Positions 13,195 to 13,572 of a stretch of DNA of 13,572 nucleotides are shown here, piece by piece. The translations under genes and the position numbers were made by a program. Below the pieces are notes generated by a model that saw only the letters and a list, made by a program, of their open reading frames with translations, was not told where the DNA came from and did not search any database. The stretch's first letter is position 1, and each line of letters starts with the position of its first letter. This stretch comes from an uncultured Planctomycetia bacterium (lineage in GTDB: Bacteria > Planctomycetota > UBA1135 > GCA-002686595), in assembly GCA_938003765.1 (NCBI GenBank), contig CALKYE010000303.1, positions 1-13,572 of the forward strand, read 5' to 3'.

Positions 13195-13224
13195 GACCTG
13201 CACGAGCCACGCCGTGTGAAGGTC
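13195..13224 (+). terminator. Weak hairpin after the SRPBCC-like gene
   Basis: GACCT (13195-13199) pairs with AGGTC (13220-13224), and CACG (13201-13204) with CGTG (13213-13216), around an 8-nt loop with a small asymmetric internal loop. It starts 3 nt after the stop, the right place for a terminator, but the stem is interrupted and no U-run follows. Confidence 0.25.
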
Positions 13225-13326
13225 TGTCGACAGCCGCGGAGCGCAGTTGTTTCGCGCGCGCGTCGACGCGAGCATGCGTCCCGCTCGAGCGGCCTGGAGA
13301 CGGATCGCGCGAGCTCCTCCGGCTCC

Positions 13327-13572
13327 ATGCGCACGTCCCTCTCGCTCGTTCTGCTCGCGTCGCTCGCCGCGTGCCGCGCCGCCGCGCCCGAGATCCGCGG
13401 CGCGCCCGGCGATTCGCGCGCCGAAGGACGCACGAACGTCGTCACCGCCGCTTCGCTCCAAGTCTCCATCCCGGGCGAGACCGTCGGCGTCGAGTCCTAC
13501 ACCGGCCGGGTCGGCTTCGAGCGCTTCGTGCGCCGCGGACTCGCGCTCGGCGGCGGACTCGGCCTCCACGCG
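13327..13572 (+). CDS. Lipoprotein, possibly an outer-membrane beta-barrel, 3' end beyond window
   Basis: 82 codons without a stop up to the window edge, starting MRTSLSLVLLASLAAC. This is a clear lipoprotein signal: a short basic start, a hydrophobic stretch and the lipobox LAAC, with Cys16 as the lipidation site. The mature part begins RAAAPEIRGAPGDSRAEGRT, a likely flexible linker, followed by VSIPGETVGVESYTGRVGFE and RRGLALGGGLGLHA. The alternating, Gly-rich strands of the last 40 residues resemble the first strands of an outer-membrane barrel or a repeat-rich surface protein, but too little is visible for a family call. No Shine-Dalgarno is seen. It is separated from the SRPBCC-like gene by 134 nt and is probably a new transcription unit. 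Confidence 0.65.
   Translation, partial: MRTSLSLVLLASLAACRAAAPEIRGAPGDSRAEGRTNVVTAASLQVSIPGETVGVESYTGRVGFERFVRRGLALGGGLGLHA

Noticed and set aside
13224..13270. Two perfect palindromes centred on GTCGAC (13224-13233 and 13259-13270)
   Set aside because: They have no loop, differ outside the core, and such GC-rich palindromes are expected by chance in this composition. No half-site pattern was seen elsewhere.
1..13572. Search for CRISPR arrays, tRNA or rRNA genes, insertion sequences and long direct repeats
   Set aside because: None seen by eye: no regularly spaced repeats, no cloverleaf with a conserved T-arm, no transposase motifs and no flanking terminal repeats.

Overview
The window is GC-rich DNA (G or C dominates third codon positions) from a bacterium that I would place among the Planctomycetota. 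The main reason is two predicted secreted proteins that end in the same ~141-residue Cys-containing C-terminal domain, a type I associate with planctomycete exported proteins. A Tat-exported dehydrogenase-like protein, HEAT-VWA proteins and heavy export of peptidases fit that placement. It is an inference, because there is no rRNA or other marker gene here.

Layout. (1) 1-1579, minus strand: a GNAT acetyltransferase cut by the window edge, and upstream of it a secreted protein of unknown function whose stop is followed by a strong hairpin terminator. (2) 1986-8553, plus strand: an exported S9 serine peptidase (DPP5-like), a Tat-signal NAD-dependent epimerase/dehydratase-like protein, a second exported S9 peptidase, and a DUF4287-DUF5655 protein placed 19 nt after it behind a very good Shine-Dalgarno. 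Gaps of 350-400 bp precede the first three genes. (3) 8563-9855, minus strand: a secreted beta-propeller protein with the shared C-terminal domain, convergent with and almost touching the DUF5655 gene. (4) 10089-13192, plus strand: an EamA/DMT permease, a HEAT-repeat plus von Willebrand A protein, and an SRPBCC-like protein whose probable GTG start overlaps the preceding stop by 4 nt and which seems to carry a one-base frameshift near its 5' end. (5) From 13327: the start of a lipoprotein that runs off the window.

How the genes relate. Most products are predicted to be exported or membrane-bound. The two S9 peptidases would degrade peptides outside the cytoplasm, and the EamA permease would export or import small metabolites. 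The two proteins with the shared C-terminal domain look like substrates of one common sorting or assembly route. I see no mobile element, CRISPR array, tRNA, rRNA or recognisable defence system. The best candidate for something undescribed is the shared C-terminal domain.
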